Origin: Sambucus nigra
Lineage: Eukaryota; Streptophyta; Magnoliopsida; Dipsacales; Adoxaceae
Direction of reading: 5' to 3'
Assembly (NCBI GenBank): GCA_949130495.1
Contig: OX422221.1
Location: 483,326,159-483,390,158, forward strand
DNA: 64,000 bases
The notes under the pieces were generated by a model. The model saw only the letters and a program-made list of their open reading frames with translations. It had not been told where the DNA came from and made no database searches. Within the stretch, counting starts at the first letter, position 1; every line of letters starts with the position of its first letter. A program made the translations under genes and the position numbers. Below are positions 33,576 through 45,267 of this stretch, one piece after another.

Positions 33576-35688
33576 ATACATTAGATGCTAATTGAGCTTA
33601 TGATCGGGTATAACATGTTTAGAGTATATGTATATTTGTGTTATTAAATGAATTATTAAGAATGTTTTTAATGCATCAATATGTTTATAAAATTAAATTA
33701 GGGTGTTGGTACGAAATTTGCGATGTTTGGTTGCCAAATGCGGATGTTTTGAGATTTTCGGTACATTGCTACTCTCTAGTTCTGGCCCAAATCAGGCATT
33801 CTAGTTTTATGATTTTGAGAAAACACAAAATATTAAAGTTGTAGACATATAAGTTATCTATGCGTAGACACAAAGTGAGAGTAAATCCGCTCCCTGAATA
33901 GTGAGTTATGATAATTTTACCAATGTGGGACAAATCTGTCATTATTGGAATTGTTTGATTGGACCTTTCGCCCAATCAATCACACGTAACCATAAGGCTA
34001 ATTGCTATTGGACCCTTAGAACGTGTCTTTTGATTCAATATCAGATATAAACCTTCTTCCTCATGGTAAATGAGAAGGTTTTAAGGATTTTTCCATAGGA
34101 GAGAGAAGGGAAGGTTTAAAGAAGACATTTCTTTCAAAATTTACCATAAATCGAGGAGTTCTTGTATAGTAATTTTCTCTTTGTCAGAGTTAGTCACATG
34201 AATGATTTTTACACTTTGTATGTTTTTTTTCTTGATTTTTATAAATATTTGAATGATACCCATATTTCCAAATTGTGTTAAAACAAGGATGGCTTAAGAA
34301 CATACGTAAGAACATACTTTAAAGTTCTAGATGTGAATCACTTCTTATTAAGATTTTTAATTTGAAAAAATCATGTATATGATTTGTGTATATATTGAAA
34401 CATGTTTATCGTATGTTTCCATGATTGATTCCAGAGGTAGAGATTATGTATGGTTAATCATGTTAGGTTTTGCTTTAATATTCTATTCTGGCCTAGTTGT
34501 GTTAAAAACACCATAAATCATTGAATACTTATTGGAATCAATAAATTCTAGTTGGAGCTGTTAGAGAACATACTTTTAGGTTTGGCTTGGGGGATGTGTT
34601 GAAGTTGAAGTTTTGTTGTTGTTTTTCTGTCGAAATGATTTGGAAAAGGTTGTAATAAAATGGGCATAGCTTTTTCTAGAGAATTCGTAATTTAATTCCG
34701 TATATTGTGTTAGAACCTTAATGAATACCGTGTTACATAAATGTGAAGTAGAATAATTAATTCCTTTTTACTTATTCTATATTAACCAACAAATGTGATG
34801 TGTTACTAGATTTAATGTTATTTGGTGTATTCAAATACTAATATGTAAAATTGATATGTGGGGAAGCGGCTAATACTACCATACCAAGGAAATAGTTTTG
34901 GTATTAATCTTAGTAATTACTATAAGGTGAGTGACCTACCGTATGAAATAGATATTCTTATATTTTCATATGGAAATGTATAGCTTACATACAAACATGG
35001 TGATGCTTGTTTAATTATGTGATGTTTATGAGACATATGTATATGATTAAAAATGTTAAGTTAAGTTATCTAATGTTATGGACTATAGTGGATCCTTTGT
35101 CTTAGGACTGTGATGGGTCTTAAGGGATGTGGTTGTATCGTTAATCCAACTTAAAGTTTTGTGTACTCGGGCCTAAATTAAAGGGATGTGGTGGTCCCCA
35201 TTAACTGTGGTGGGTTAATTGTATTGTGTCTAGTCCAGGATTGTGAGAGTTTCGCAATTCCTATTGGGTTATAAATTAGAAAATTAAAAAAAGGGTTATT
35301 CAAAATGGTTATATGTTTGGTATGTGTGTGTATATGGTCATTCACTAAGGTTTTATTGCTTACACTCCTATAATGTTTTGTTTCAAGTATGCATATCGTT
35401 TGGAGTTCACTGCCAAGTTAGGACCATAAGATGGCGGAGTGTCGGGTATTTAATAGGGGTTGAGTATCAACAAGCATTTTGTGCAAATTTTAAGCTAAGA
35501 AGCTTCGGTATGCAAAGTCATTTAGTACTTGTAACTTATATGTAAAGGTAGTTATGTTTTCATCTAAACATGCCTTTAAAAAAAAGCTTGTGTTGTTTCC
35601 CGAGATATTTAATGTAAATTACTATTTAAGGGAATATATCTCGAAAATTAAAATGGTGATTTTAACATAATTAAATTGGGGCACGACA
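33534..35688 (+). repeat. E3 5' LTR, remainder after the Helitron
   Basis: It starts in a TA-repeat (to about 33572) and continues TTAGATGCTA...GAGCTTATGATC, matching 47603-48275 of the 3' LTR. It ends GGGGCACGACA before the PBS. The full LTR would be about 2.3 kb. I see no palindromic box island in it, unlike the other LTRs here. Confidence 0.8.
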
Positions 35689-35691
35689 CCT

Positions 35692-35707
35692 TGGTATCAT
35701 ACCATGG
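35692..35707 (+). promoter_or_regulatory. E3 primer-binding site, tRNA-iMet, mutated
   Basis: TGGTATCATACCATGG against the usual TGGTATCAGAGCCATGG, three bases after the LTR end. Confidence 0.7.
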
Positions 35708-35856
35708 TTATTAGGTTCTAGACAGGGTGTGAGGGTCTAGCTTGGCAGTGGACAATAAAAAAGTGAGTTTGTTATGGGCTAGACTTTAAAATAACAGTAT
35801 TAATGTTAAACTTGTACTATTATATTTTGTTTATGTCATTTATATTACTGTAACTG

Positions 35857-36925
35857 ATGGATCCAGATGAGCTGCATGATAGACCTAAGGGCGAGGAATC
35901 ATATGTTCCTAATAGTTAGGAAGGACATAGACATATTGAAGTGGATGAACCATAGGTGAAACAATAACATATCGATGATGTGGGAAGAATATTAAGTGTT
36001 ATGGCACAACTAGTGGAATAAGAAAGCGGTGGAGCACCTGGTGGAGATAGGGATAAATTGCATGAGAGATTCATGAAGTTAAATCCTCTAACGTTTATTG
36101 GGACTACTGATCCGCTAGTAGTATAAGGGTGGATTAGAAAGATGGAAACAATATTCTAGATGATTGAAGCGCGAGATGAACAAAAGGTTTAGATAACAAC
36201 ATTTAGCTTACAGGATGATGAAAAGTTATTATGGGATGCTATAGAGAGATTAATTACTACAATTGGGGAAGTGGTGCCAACAAATCCTCCACAAATTAAT
36301 TGGGAGAAATTTGTCAATGTTTTCTTCGAAAATTATTTTCCAAGGCTTAATAGGAAAGATAAAGAGGAAGAATTTCTCATGCTAAAACAAGGGAACCGTA
36401 CAATGGTGGAGTATGAAACTTTATTTATATCCTTATCTAGGGTTGCACCCGATTTGGTGAGGATAGAAGAAAGTAAATGTGATCGGTTTTAACTGGGTTG
36501 AATTCAGATGTAAAAACCATTGTTGTGAATATGAAGATCGCGAAGTATGTAAATTTGGTGGATAGAGCTATGGTGTCAGAAAAGACAATGAAAGAAATAA
36601 AATTTGAACATTCGAAGAAATCTAGACACAATGGTACAAAATTATATGGATGGGAGATAGGAACCTCAATTCAAAATATAGCACAGGGGGTACCTAAGGG
36701 TCAAGGATTTAAAAATAACATAAGTGGGCATGGAATATTTCAAGCTTGAGGTGGAAGAACTGGGAGAGTCAGTTAGAAATTACATCTGTGTTAGGACCGG
36801 GGGTTATATTTTTTATAGATGTGGTGGTCAGAGGCATATGTCTCGAGAATGTATAATAGCTGAGATGACACCTTTATGTTTCCATTGTCATCAACTAGGG
36901 CACATGTGAGAGAATTGTTTGGTGA
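35857..36925 (+). pseudogene. E3 gag, broken
   Basis: The ATG at 35857 (MDPDELHDRPKGEESYV) is followed by the gag core: FMKLNPLTFIGTTDPLVV, INWEKFVNVFFENYFPR, EEFLMLKQGNRTMVEYETLF. Two zinc knuckles follow at about 36817-36920: CGGQRHMSREC (first Cys part lost) and CFHCHQLGHMRENC, with a TGA inside the last. In-frame TAGs and at least one frame change are present. Confidence 0.75.
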
Positions 36926-37059
36926 TGGGAGCTACAACATCAGTTGGGAGTGTGATGGTAGGAGGTAAGAGTTCCACATAGAATGTAGACACAGGAGGTA
37001 TATCTCAAAGCCATGGTCAAGGCAGAGTATTTTCACTGACACGACAAGATGCACAAGAT

Positions 37060-37530
37060 ACACAAAATGTAGTGACTTGTACACTTCTTTTTTGTGTAAA
37101 AGATGTTTATATGTTGATAGATCCTGGTTTTACACATTATTGTGTGTCTTTACTTTATCTGTTGCATCTTAATAAAGCATTATCATCATTAGATTCTATT
37201 TTAGTTATTGTTACTCCAGTAAGGGGATTAGTTTTTATTTATAGGGAGTGCAAGGAGTGTGTGGTGTGAGTATGTGAAAAGGATTTGTTGGTTGACTTAT
37301 TACCTCTCGATATGTATGACTTCGATGTGATGCTGGGTATGAATTGGTTTTCCTCATATCATGTATGTATAGACTACTTTAGAAAGGAGTTAGTGCTTCG
37401 ATTATCGGGTGAACCTTAGTTTAAATGTATAGGGTATCGAATTATCACTCCAACATGTTTCATTTCAGCTAAAAAATCTTATAAACTTCTAAGGGAAGGG
37501 TGTCAGTCTTATCTTGATCATGTGGTGGAC
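37060..37530 (+). pseudogene. E3 aspartic protease, broken
   Basis: LLFCVKDVYMLIDPGFTHYC stands where the family has LFDTGATHSF, so the catalytic DTG reads DPG. It continues VCEKDLLVDLLPLDMYDFDV and MLGMNWFSSYHVCIDYFRK. The change at the active site and stops mean it is inactive as written. Confidence 0.7.
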
Positions 37531-37589
37531 ACATGAACAAAGGCTAGAAACCTATCATATGTAACAATAGTTAATTAGTTTGCATATGT

Positions 37590-38522
37590 CTTTCTAGAAG
37601 AACTTCAAGGGATAACCGTGAGGTAGAATTTGTGATTGATTTGGTACTAGACACCACACCAATATCTATTGCACCATATTGTATAGCATTTGCAGAATTA
37701 AAAGAGATAAAAATATAGTTGTAAGATTTGTTAGATCATGGTTTTATAAGGCCTAGTATATCATCGTGGGGAAACCCAGTATTATTTGTGAAGAAAAAAG
37801 ATGCAACCATAACACTATGCATCGATTATTATCAGTTGAACAAGGTGACAATCCGTAATAAATATCCACTACCTCGCATTAATGACTAGTTCAATCAGTT
37901 GATAGGCGCCAAAGGATTTTCTAAGATTGATATCAAGTAGGGATATCATCAGTTGAAAGTATGAGAGCGTGACATATCTAAAACTGCTTTTCATTCTAGG
38001 TATGGACATTATGAATTTCTTGTCATGCCATTTGGGTTAACAAATGCACCAGCCGTATTCGTGGACTTGATGAATCGCACATTTCACCCATACGTGGATT
38101 CTTTTGATATTGCCTTCATTGATGATATTTTGTTATATACTCGCTGTAGAGAGGAACATGAGCACCATCTAGATATTATTTTATAGACCTTGCAAGATAA
38201 GCAGTTATATGCTAAATTTACTAAATGTGAATTTTGGTTAGACAAGATAGTATTTTTGGGGGATGTTGTTTCTACTGATGGAATTTGTGTTGATCCCAAG
38301 AAGGTGGAAGCAGTAATGAATTGCGAAAGACCAACTAGTGTGACAGAGGAACGTAGTTTTTATGGATTGGCTGGATATTATAGGAGATTTATGATAGGGT
38401 TTTATTCTATTTCTTTTCCATTTACTAAGCTTACCATAAAGGAGAACATGTTTGTGTGGCATGATGATTGTGAGAAAATCTTTGAAAATTTAAAGGGTAT
38501 GTTGACATCAGCTCCATATTGA
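37590..38522 (+). pseudogene. E3 reverse transcriptase, broken
   Basis: Blocks in order: [90 protein letters not shown] (catalytic FIDD). Then from 38190 an open piece runs [30 protein letters not shown]. About five in-frame stops interrupt it, mostly TAG or TAA where Q or W is expected. Confidence 0.8.
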
Positions 38523-38920
38523 CTATTCTGATGGGTATAGAAAGTTTAGTTATTTATAATGATGCCTCGTAACAAGGACTCCGTCGTGTGTTAATAAAGC
38601 ATGGAAAGGTAATTGCTTTTTCTTCTCTATAGTTAAAGATACATGAATACAACTAACCTATACATGATCCTGAGTTGGCCGCAATAGTTTTTGCACAAAA
38701 GATTTGGAGGCATTAATTATATGGTGATAGTTGTGAAATTTTTACTGATTATCAAAGTTTAAAATACTTGTTTACTCAAAAGGACTTGAACTTAAGACAA
38801 AGAAGGTGAATGGAACTTATAAAATATAATGATTTCACAATAAATCACCATTCTTGGAAGGCTAATGTTGTTGCTAATGCTTTGAGTAGAAAATCCTAAC
38901 TAGAGTACCTTGTATTTATT
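38523..38920 (+). pseudogene. E3 RNase H, broken
   Basis: [20 protein letters not shown] and YNDFTINHHSWKANVVANAL are the C-terminal RNase H motifs. The N-terminal part (LVIYNDAS...) follows a stop at the end of the RT piece. Confidence 0.7.
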
Positions 38921-39932
38921 GTATTCGGGTTGGCTTACTGAAAGAATTAGAAATAATGGGGGTGGAATTAATTTTAAATGAGTCCCGTAGAATAGTAGAA
39001 CATTTAAATGTTAGACCTATGATGATAGACTAGATACGACATTCACAAGCCGGAGATACTGAATTGGAAAAAGTTAGAGACAATATGAAAAAGGTTAAAG
39101 CGAATAATTTTAGAGGATGACCATTGTTCTTTATATGCTATGAATCTAGGAAGCATGAAACTATATATATATTTGAAATAATTTTATTTGTGGTTGGGAA
39201 TGATACACGATATTACAGATTTTGTTGCTAGATGTCTCGTTTGCCAACAAGTGAAGGTGGAGCATCAGAAGCCCAGTGTATTACTATAATACCTACCAAT
39301 CCTAGAGTGTAAATGGCATCATATTACTATAGATTTTGTTATCGGTTTACCAAAATCATCATAAGGTTTTGATTCTATTTGGGTTATCGTTGATAGATTG
39401 AATAATTTTGCACATTTTCTTCATGTTGAAACTACTTACTCCATGGATAAATATGCCAAAATATATGTGAATGAGATAGTTAGATTGCACGCCCATTTGT
39501 ATTATTTTCGATCGAGATCCTAAGTTTACTTCTCACTTTTGGACTAGTTTAGAACAAGATTTTGGGGCTAAATTGACATTTAGTTCATTTTTTCATCCTC
39601 CGACTGAAGGGCTGCAGAGTGAACGATCCAGACACTAGAAGACATGTTACGAATTTTTGTGTATTAGGGTTCAAAGGGAACTTGGGATGAAAACTTATCA
39701 CTAATATATTTTTCTTATAATAATAGTTATCAATATAGTATTGAGATGGCTCCTTGTGAAGCTTTGGATGTGAGAAAGTGTCGAACTCCAGTGTGTTGGA
39801 CTGAAGTGGGGGAACGAAAACTACTTGGGCCAGAAATTGTGCAACAGACTACTAAGAAGGTAAGTCTTATTCATAATAACTTAAAGGTGGTGCAGAGTAG
39901 ACATAAAAGTTATGAAAACAACCGAAGGAAAG
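38921..39932 (+). pseudogene. E3 integrase, first part (before E4)
   Basis: A zinc-binding remnant (ITDFVARCLVCQQVKVEHQK), then the core: HHITIDFVIGLPKSS, SIWVIVDRLNNFAHFLHVET, and MAPCEALDVRKCRTPVCWTE near 39746. Frameshifts occur around 39490-39650, where the second D and the E region are scrambled. The frame is cut by E4 after HKSYENNRRKV. Confidence 0.75.
39928..39932. repeat. E4 target-site duplication, left copy GAAAG
   Basis: Five bases directly before the left LTR, identical to 46930-46934 after the right LTR. Confidence 0.9.
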
Positions 39933-41422
39933 TGTAAGGACACAAATTTTCAATTGAGTCCATATATTGTTTTGGCTCAATTCCGGACAAAAACATTTAT
40001 TCATAGGATTGTATTTAATTGTAATATTCTCAAGCCCATGAAGAGTTTGTTGAAGACATAGCGGCAAAGAGTATAAAGCTTCATCAATATGCCGGTTTAC
40101 GTGCCTCGTTTCTACGTCATCAACTATGGTTCCATGCTTCCAAGGTATGAATGCAATATTATATATATAGGATCTTGGAACAAGTTTAATTGGGTGTTAG
40201 GTTTAATTAAAACTGTGCTTTATTTTCAGAAACAATTAATTAAAACTTTAAAATAAGTTTATAAAGTTCTCTGGGCTAAAATCGAATTTTCCAAACATTC
40301 TAGAAGTTCGTTCGATATGTCATTCGAACGAGATTGTCGTTCGGACCAGATGTCGTTCGAACGAGATTGCCAGGCAGGAATAATTTTTGGCAGTTTTAAG
40401 TAGTTTTTCTCCCACTTCCCACTTTTTTCTTAACTAACTTTTCTCAGACTTTATTATTTGCGGGAATAACATTTTCCAACTTAACTTTTCTATTCTATTT
40501 CATCTCTTAGAGAGAGTTTGAGAGCTAAATTGTTTTAAGGAAAATGTTCATGTTTTGAGTGAGATTTTTACATAGAGAAAAATATACAACACTCTAGTTT
40601 ATACCCAATTGTTTGTTTATCCAAATTTCAATATATATACATCTTTCTTGGAGTTTTGGCACAGGGTTCATCTCTTCCGTTCAAAGAGAAGTTTTGGGTT
40701 TTCTTCTACATCCATCAAAGAAAGAAGAAGCTGTTTGTTGCGGCATTACCCACTTGGAGAAAGGCTCCTTGTTCGGGTGACGGTGACCATACAAAGTCCG
40801 ATCGGTGGACTCCGAGACCGCGGTGGAGCTCTGTGGTTATCCGCTAGGAAGAGTTATCTACAAGAAGAAGCGTCGGGGCTTGAGAGGGCTCGAGTCGTGT
40901 GTTATAAGCCTTTCTGTCTTGTATTTGTAAATTCCATACTTAGTGGATTTGAGGCTAGGGCCGTCCGAGGTTGTTTCCCATCTTGGGTTATTTCTCGTAC
41001 ATCGCGGAATAGTGTGATTTATTTATTTTTATCTTCCATAATGACTTAGAACTCATGCTTAGGATAATTCAAGTAAAATGGGAATTAATTGTCACACTTA
41101 ATTTAATTGGATGCCAATTAAATTTGGATAATTGTCTATTTAATTCAAATCTATTGTGAAAACTGGTTTGGCCTAATTTGGAAATATTAATAAATATGAC
41201 TTAGGCAAATTCTAGGACTTGGATTAATTAATTTAGTTTAAGTGAAATTCGAATTATGTTATGAGTTTATTTCACTCGGTTTAATTTTAATTTGAAAGAA
41301 GAAATTAAAATTTTGTTTTAAGTTGAACCATCTCCTTTACGCTTCCACATCTGTTTCACAAAAAAGGAAATATTATAATATAATTTTAAAGATTTTAAAA
41401 ATCGGGGGCCTATCATTCTACA
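39933..41422 (+). repeat. E4 5' LTR
   Basis: 1490 bases, TGTAAGGACAC ... CATTCTACA. It contains a box island (40303-40368) and a TATA-like run (ATATATATAC, 40631-40640). A leader follows to the PBS. It is 172 bases shorter than the 3' LTR. Confidence 0.9.
40303..40368 (+). promoter_or_regulatory. TTCGAA box island in the E4 5' LTR (short form)
   Basis: GTTCGTTCGATATG, CATTCGAACGAGATTG, TCGTTCGGACCAGATG and TCGTTCGAACGAGATTG follow each other at about 16-base spacing. TCGTTCGAACGA is a perfect palindrome. The island lies about 260 bases upstream of the TATA-like run. Confidence 0.7.
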
Positions 41423-41425
41423 AAT

Positions 41426-41438
41426 TGGTATCAGAGCC
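41426..41438 (+). promoter_or_regulatory. E4 primer-binding site, tRNA-iMet
   Basis: TGGTATCAGAGCC, three bases after the 5' LTR end. Confidence 0.9.
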
Positions 41439-41486
41439 AAAGCGATAAATTATTTCGTTAAGATCCTTTAACTATTTTTGGCTCAA

Positions 41487-43418
41487 ATGGAATTTTCCCC
41501 ATTTTCTAAATTTCATATTTTTGATGGTTCTAACTAGGCGTATTGGAAAGCGCAAATAAAATCGACACTAAAATCTATCGACGAGAGAATTTGGATGTCT
41601 GTTGTTAACGGGTGATCCCCACCAACTCACTTAGTTGAAAATGAACGTGTTCCCAAACCGGCCGATAGATGGACTGAGAATGAGTTTAAACTTTCTAATT
41701 TTAATTCCTGTGGTTTGAATGCCTTGTTTAGCGCTATCACACCGAATGAATTCCGACGTATTATGACGTGTGAAACCGCTAAAGAAGCTTGGGATATTTT
41801 ACAACTAACTCATGAAGGAACTAGTGTCATTACAGCTTCGAAACTCCAAAACCTCACCACTCAATTTGAAACTATCAAAATGAACGATAATGAGACTTTT
41901 GATGAATTTTATGCTGGAGTTTTCGATATTATCAATTCATCTTTTAATTTGGGAGAGAAAATACCCGACAACCGAGTTGTAATGAAAATTTTAAGGTCCC
42001 TACCCGATAGATTTATTCCAAAAGTGACCGTTTTAAATTCTTTACCAACTTTAGCCTCTACGAAATTAGAAGATCTTATAGGTGATTTACAAACCTATAA
42101 ACTAGGCATGTTTCCCTCTAAAACTGAAAAGAAAATAGAAAAGGGTGTTGCTTTAAAAGCCCGGAAAGAGGTCAAACAAGTAGTAGAGAGCGAGAGTGAT
42201 AGTGACTCGGAAGACATGGCTTTGTTTGCTCGAAAATTTAGAAAATTTCTTAAATTTAACAAAGATAAATTTAAAAATGATTTTAAGAAATTTGAAACTT
42301 CTAAGCATGACAATGTCGATAAGATCCCTAAACCTATTAATGAACAACTAAATAGGGACGAGTCTAATAGGTGTTTTGGTTGTGAGGGTTATGGCCATAG
42401 GGCTTCTGAGTGCCCCACTAAACTAAGGAAAGAGGGTAAACGACCCATTGCATATAATGTGGCCCTTAGTGATAGTGATAAGTAAGAGGGACCCGATTCC
42501 CCCACTAAGCCTAATTTTGTGGATTTTATGGCTAGTCATGTGAGTGATAATGAGAACTCATCGATTGATGAAACGTTAACACATGACACTTCCAAGGTCA
42601 TAGTTTATGATTCTCTTGTTTTTGATGATAGTGAGAGTGGAGAAGAAAGAGAGAGTGAAAATGAAGAAGAGTTAAATGTGAGTGAACTACAAAATGATTT
42701 TCAAGAACTTTATAAAGAATCTATTAAATTGAAAAGAGCTAATTTGAAGTTAGAAGCTAGTTTGAAAGAACGTGTCGAGATCATTGATAATATCATTTTG
42801 GTTGAAGACCTTAGGACACGAGAGAAAGCTCTTCTAGAGAATCTTGAATATATAGAAGGTGAGAGAGATAGCCTTAGGGGTTTAATGGAATCCTTGAAAA
42901 AGGAGCTTCTTGTTTTTTAAGAGGGAAATGTTTTATTAGAGTCTAACATTTTGGAATTGCAAAATAAATTAAAAGACTCTAGTAATGTCAAATTTGATTT
43001 GGAGTGTCGTTCAAAAAAATTAGATAAAATCTAAGGAACAGTTCAAATTAAAAATGACATGTGTGGTTTAGGCTTCAATACTTGTAATGAATCTACTCAT
43101 AAAGCCAAAATCAACGTTTTGGGAGAATATACTAGGAATGCTTTTAGAGATCACTCCGTAGGTAAATCTTTTCGACATGTTTTTACTTATACACATTGTG
43201 GTCGAAAAGGTCATCTTAGGAAATTTTGTTTTGATCTTAAACGAATTCCTAGAAAATCCCAACGTAAAGCAACCAATGTATTTAAAGTTCCTACACCCCG
43301 AGATATTCATTCTTCTTTAATTTGGGTTAGGAAATCCGACTTGGTTGCCTTGCATAATAGGGTTTTTTATTCTCATTTACTATCACATGCTTCCTCCCTT
43401 GCTAAATCTAAAGGATGA
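41487..43418 (+). pseudogene. E4 gag, one frame with five in-frame stops
   Basis: A single frame from ATG 41487 (MEFSPFSKFHIFDGSN) to 43418. It has the copia gag (UBN2-type) core: CETAKEAWDILQLTHEGTS, FETIKMNDNETFDEFYAG, VMKILRSLPDRFIPKV. A zinc knuckle CFGCEGYGHRASEC lies at about residues 295-308, an acidic, coiled-coil-prone region follows, and a second knuckle-like CGRKGHLRKFC near 43197. Stops fall after GSN (TAG), VVNG (TGA), SDSDK (TAA), LLVF (TAA) and near 43033 (TAA). The first two fit Trp codons changed by G to A; the others fit Gln or Glu. I see no frameshift. Confidence 0.8.
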
Positions 43419-43618
43419 ATGTGTTAGTCATTTGCATACATTAGATTCTGTACCTCATGTTATATCATTATGCTAATTATATGCCTGTTTAATCATTTTC
43501 TAATCTATGCTCCATGCTTATCCATTGCTAGAATTATTATTTTTGTTTATCCTTTGAATTTATCTATTGGTAATTTAAGCTTAATGAAAAATTCAAATGA
43601 TTTTTGTTTGTCTTTTGA

Positions 43619-43711
<93 letters not shown>

Positions 43712-45254
43712 TTTTGTTAAAAATTTCAAAAACTCAAAAAGATTTTATTTTGTGTGTATTTTAGTTTGACACACTTTATGTGGCATACACTTGTGTTTGA
43801 ATCCCATCTTTTACGCTCTCATGTGGCTAGAACTTTTGGTTTGGATTGTCAATCCTTATTATGTTCTTTACCATGCTTACATGGAGTAGTTGGATCTTGT
43901 GTTGATTAAATGGATTCTATTTTTATATGCCTCTATTCACACATGCATGAGCTCTTTTGAAATTTTAACTTCATATGTATATTTGAGCTTTGTGAAATGT
44001 TCTCCTACCAATCTTGTCATCTTTATATTTGTGAGTTAGGAGGACTAGTGCATGTCAAAATCCGTTGCCCGTGAGATTTGTGTGAAACATAAAAATATGA
44101 TAAATATAAATTTTCACGAGGAAGGGCTCCGAAAGGACTTAGTTATCCTTTGCGATTGTAAGCCACCGTTTTTTAATGGACCTAAAAGAAATACATGGTT
44201 CAAAGGCTTAAAACAGAAAATATGGCATTAAAAAGAAAAATAATTTGCCAAGGCCTATGTTTGATTGATATATTCATTCAAAATTAACATAAATGCTTAT
44301 TGAGGGAGATTGGATGTCATATCAACGATTTTCACAATGTCCGTTTATCCTAGTTGCATATCTCATGTCATGACTCTATTAGTTTGTAGAATCATCAATA
44401 TGCTTGGCTTGTATGCATTGTGTATGTTTGTTCGTTGAGTTAAATTTATATTGTCACATGAGGTTATATTCAAATGCGATGAAGTTTGCAATCAATTGAG
44501 AACTCCGTGAACATTTTTTTAAGTGATTGGGTCTAAATTTAATCGTTACTAATTCACACCCCAACACATCCGTTTCCATATAACACATTTTTACCATAAA
44601 AGTGTGAAAGACTCCTATTATACTTTGTGTGTGTCATTTGTGTGTTTATATCCATATATATGTGTGTATGCATTCTTGATATATTTCTAGTACATATATA
44701 TACGATATTTTGTTTTGCCTTTGCCTTGCTTTCTAGTCCTTCTATGCTTATACTTTCATTTTGGTATCTATCTTGGATTAGTTATACTTTTGTTGCCCAT
44801 ATGCTTTCATGTCTTATCACTTTAAGCTTTAACATACTTTTATATTTATTCTTTATCCTTTGCCTATTCCTGAACAAAAAGGTGGAGAATGATAGGGGGA
44901 GAAGGTATCTTATCCTATTATAATCTTATCGAAGTTTAGGAGATTTAACATAGGGGGAGTAGCTAACTTCTTGGGTTAATCACTATATCATTTTGATAAA
45001 GGGGAGAATTAATTTTTGATAAAGGGGAGAATTAATTTTGGGGGAGTATTTATTTTAATTGCATTAAATACTTTGATATTCCCTATGCATTTGATAGTTT
45101 GCTTAAGTGCGCAGGAATTCTTCTAAATAGGCAACTTTCAATGGCAAAGCATTTGATCCTTGGGTTGAGTCAAGTTTGGGTGGGTTATGTTTTGAGTCTA
45201 GTAGAGCTTGACGGACCTTTCGGATTTATGTTTGGTTTTTGTCCCGAAATAGCC
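43419..45254 (+). other. E4 region between gag and PPT, non-coding, with PPT-like tracts
   Basis: No pol domain in any frame. It holds a long (TA)n run (43619-43694) followed by T22-25, then AT-rich sequence. Polypurine tracts similar to the terminal PPT lie at about 44881-44901, 44952-44959, 45000-45007, 45022-45030 and 45040-45046. Confidence 0.6.
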
Positions 45255-45267
45255 AAACGGGGAGATT
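45255..45267 (+). promoter_or_regulatory. E4 terminal polypurine tract
   Basis: AAACGGGGAGATT directly before the 3' LTR start TGTAAGGGCCC. Confidence 0.75.

Noticed and set aside
39933..39955. E3 integrase ending naturally at the TAA near 39935
   Set aside because: The stop falls inside TGTAAGG of the E4 LTR. The integrase tail continues at 46935 after the GAAAG duplication.
43470..43769. Open frames of alternating Ile-Tyr on both strands
   Set aside because: They are the (TA)n microsatellite read in frame, followed by a T-run.
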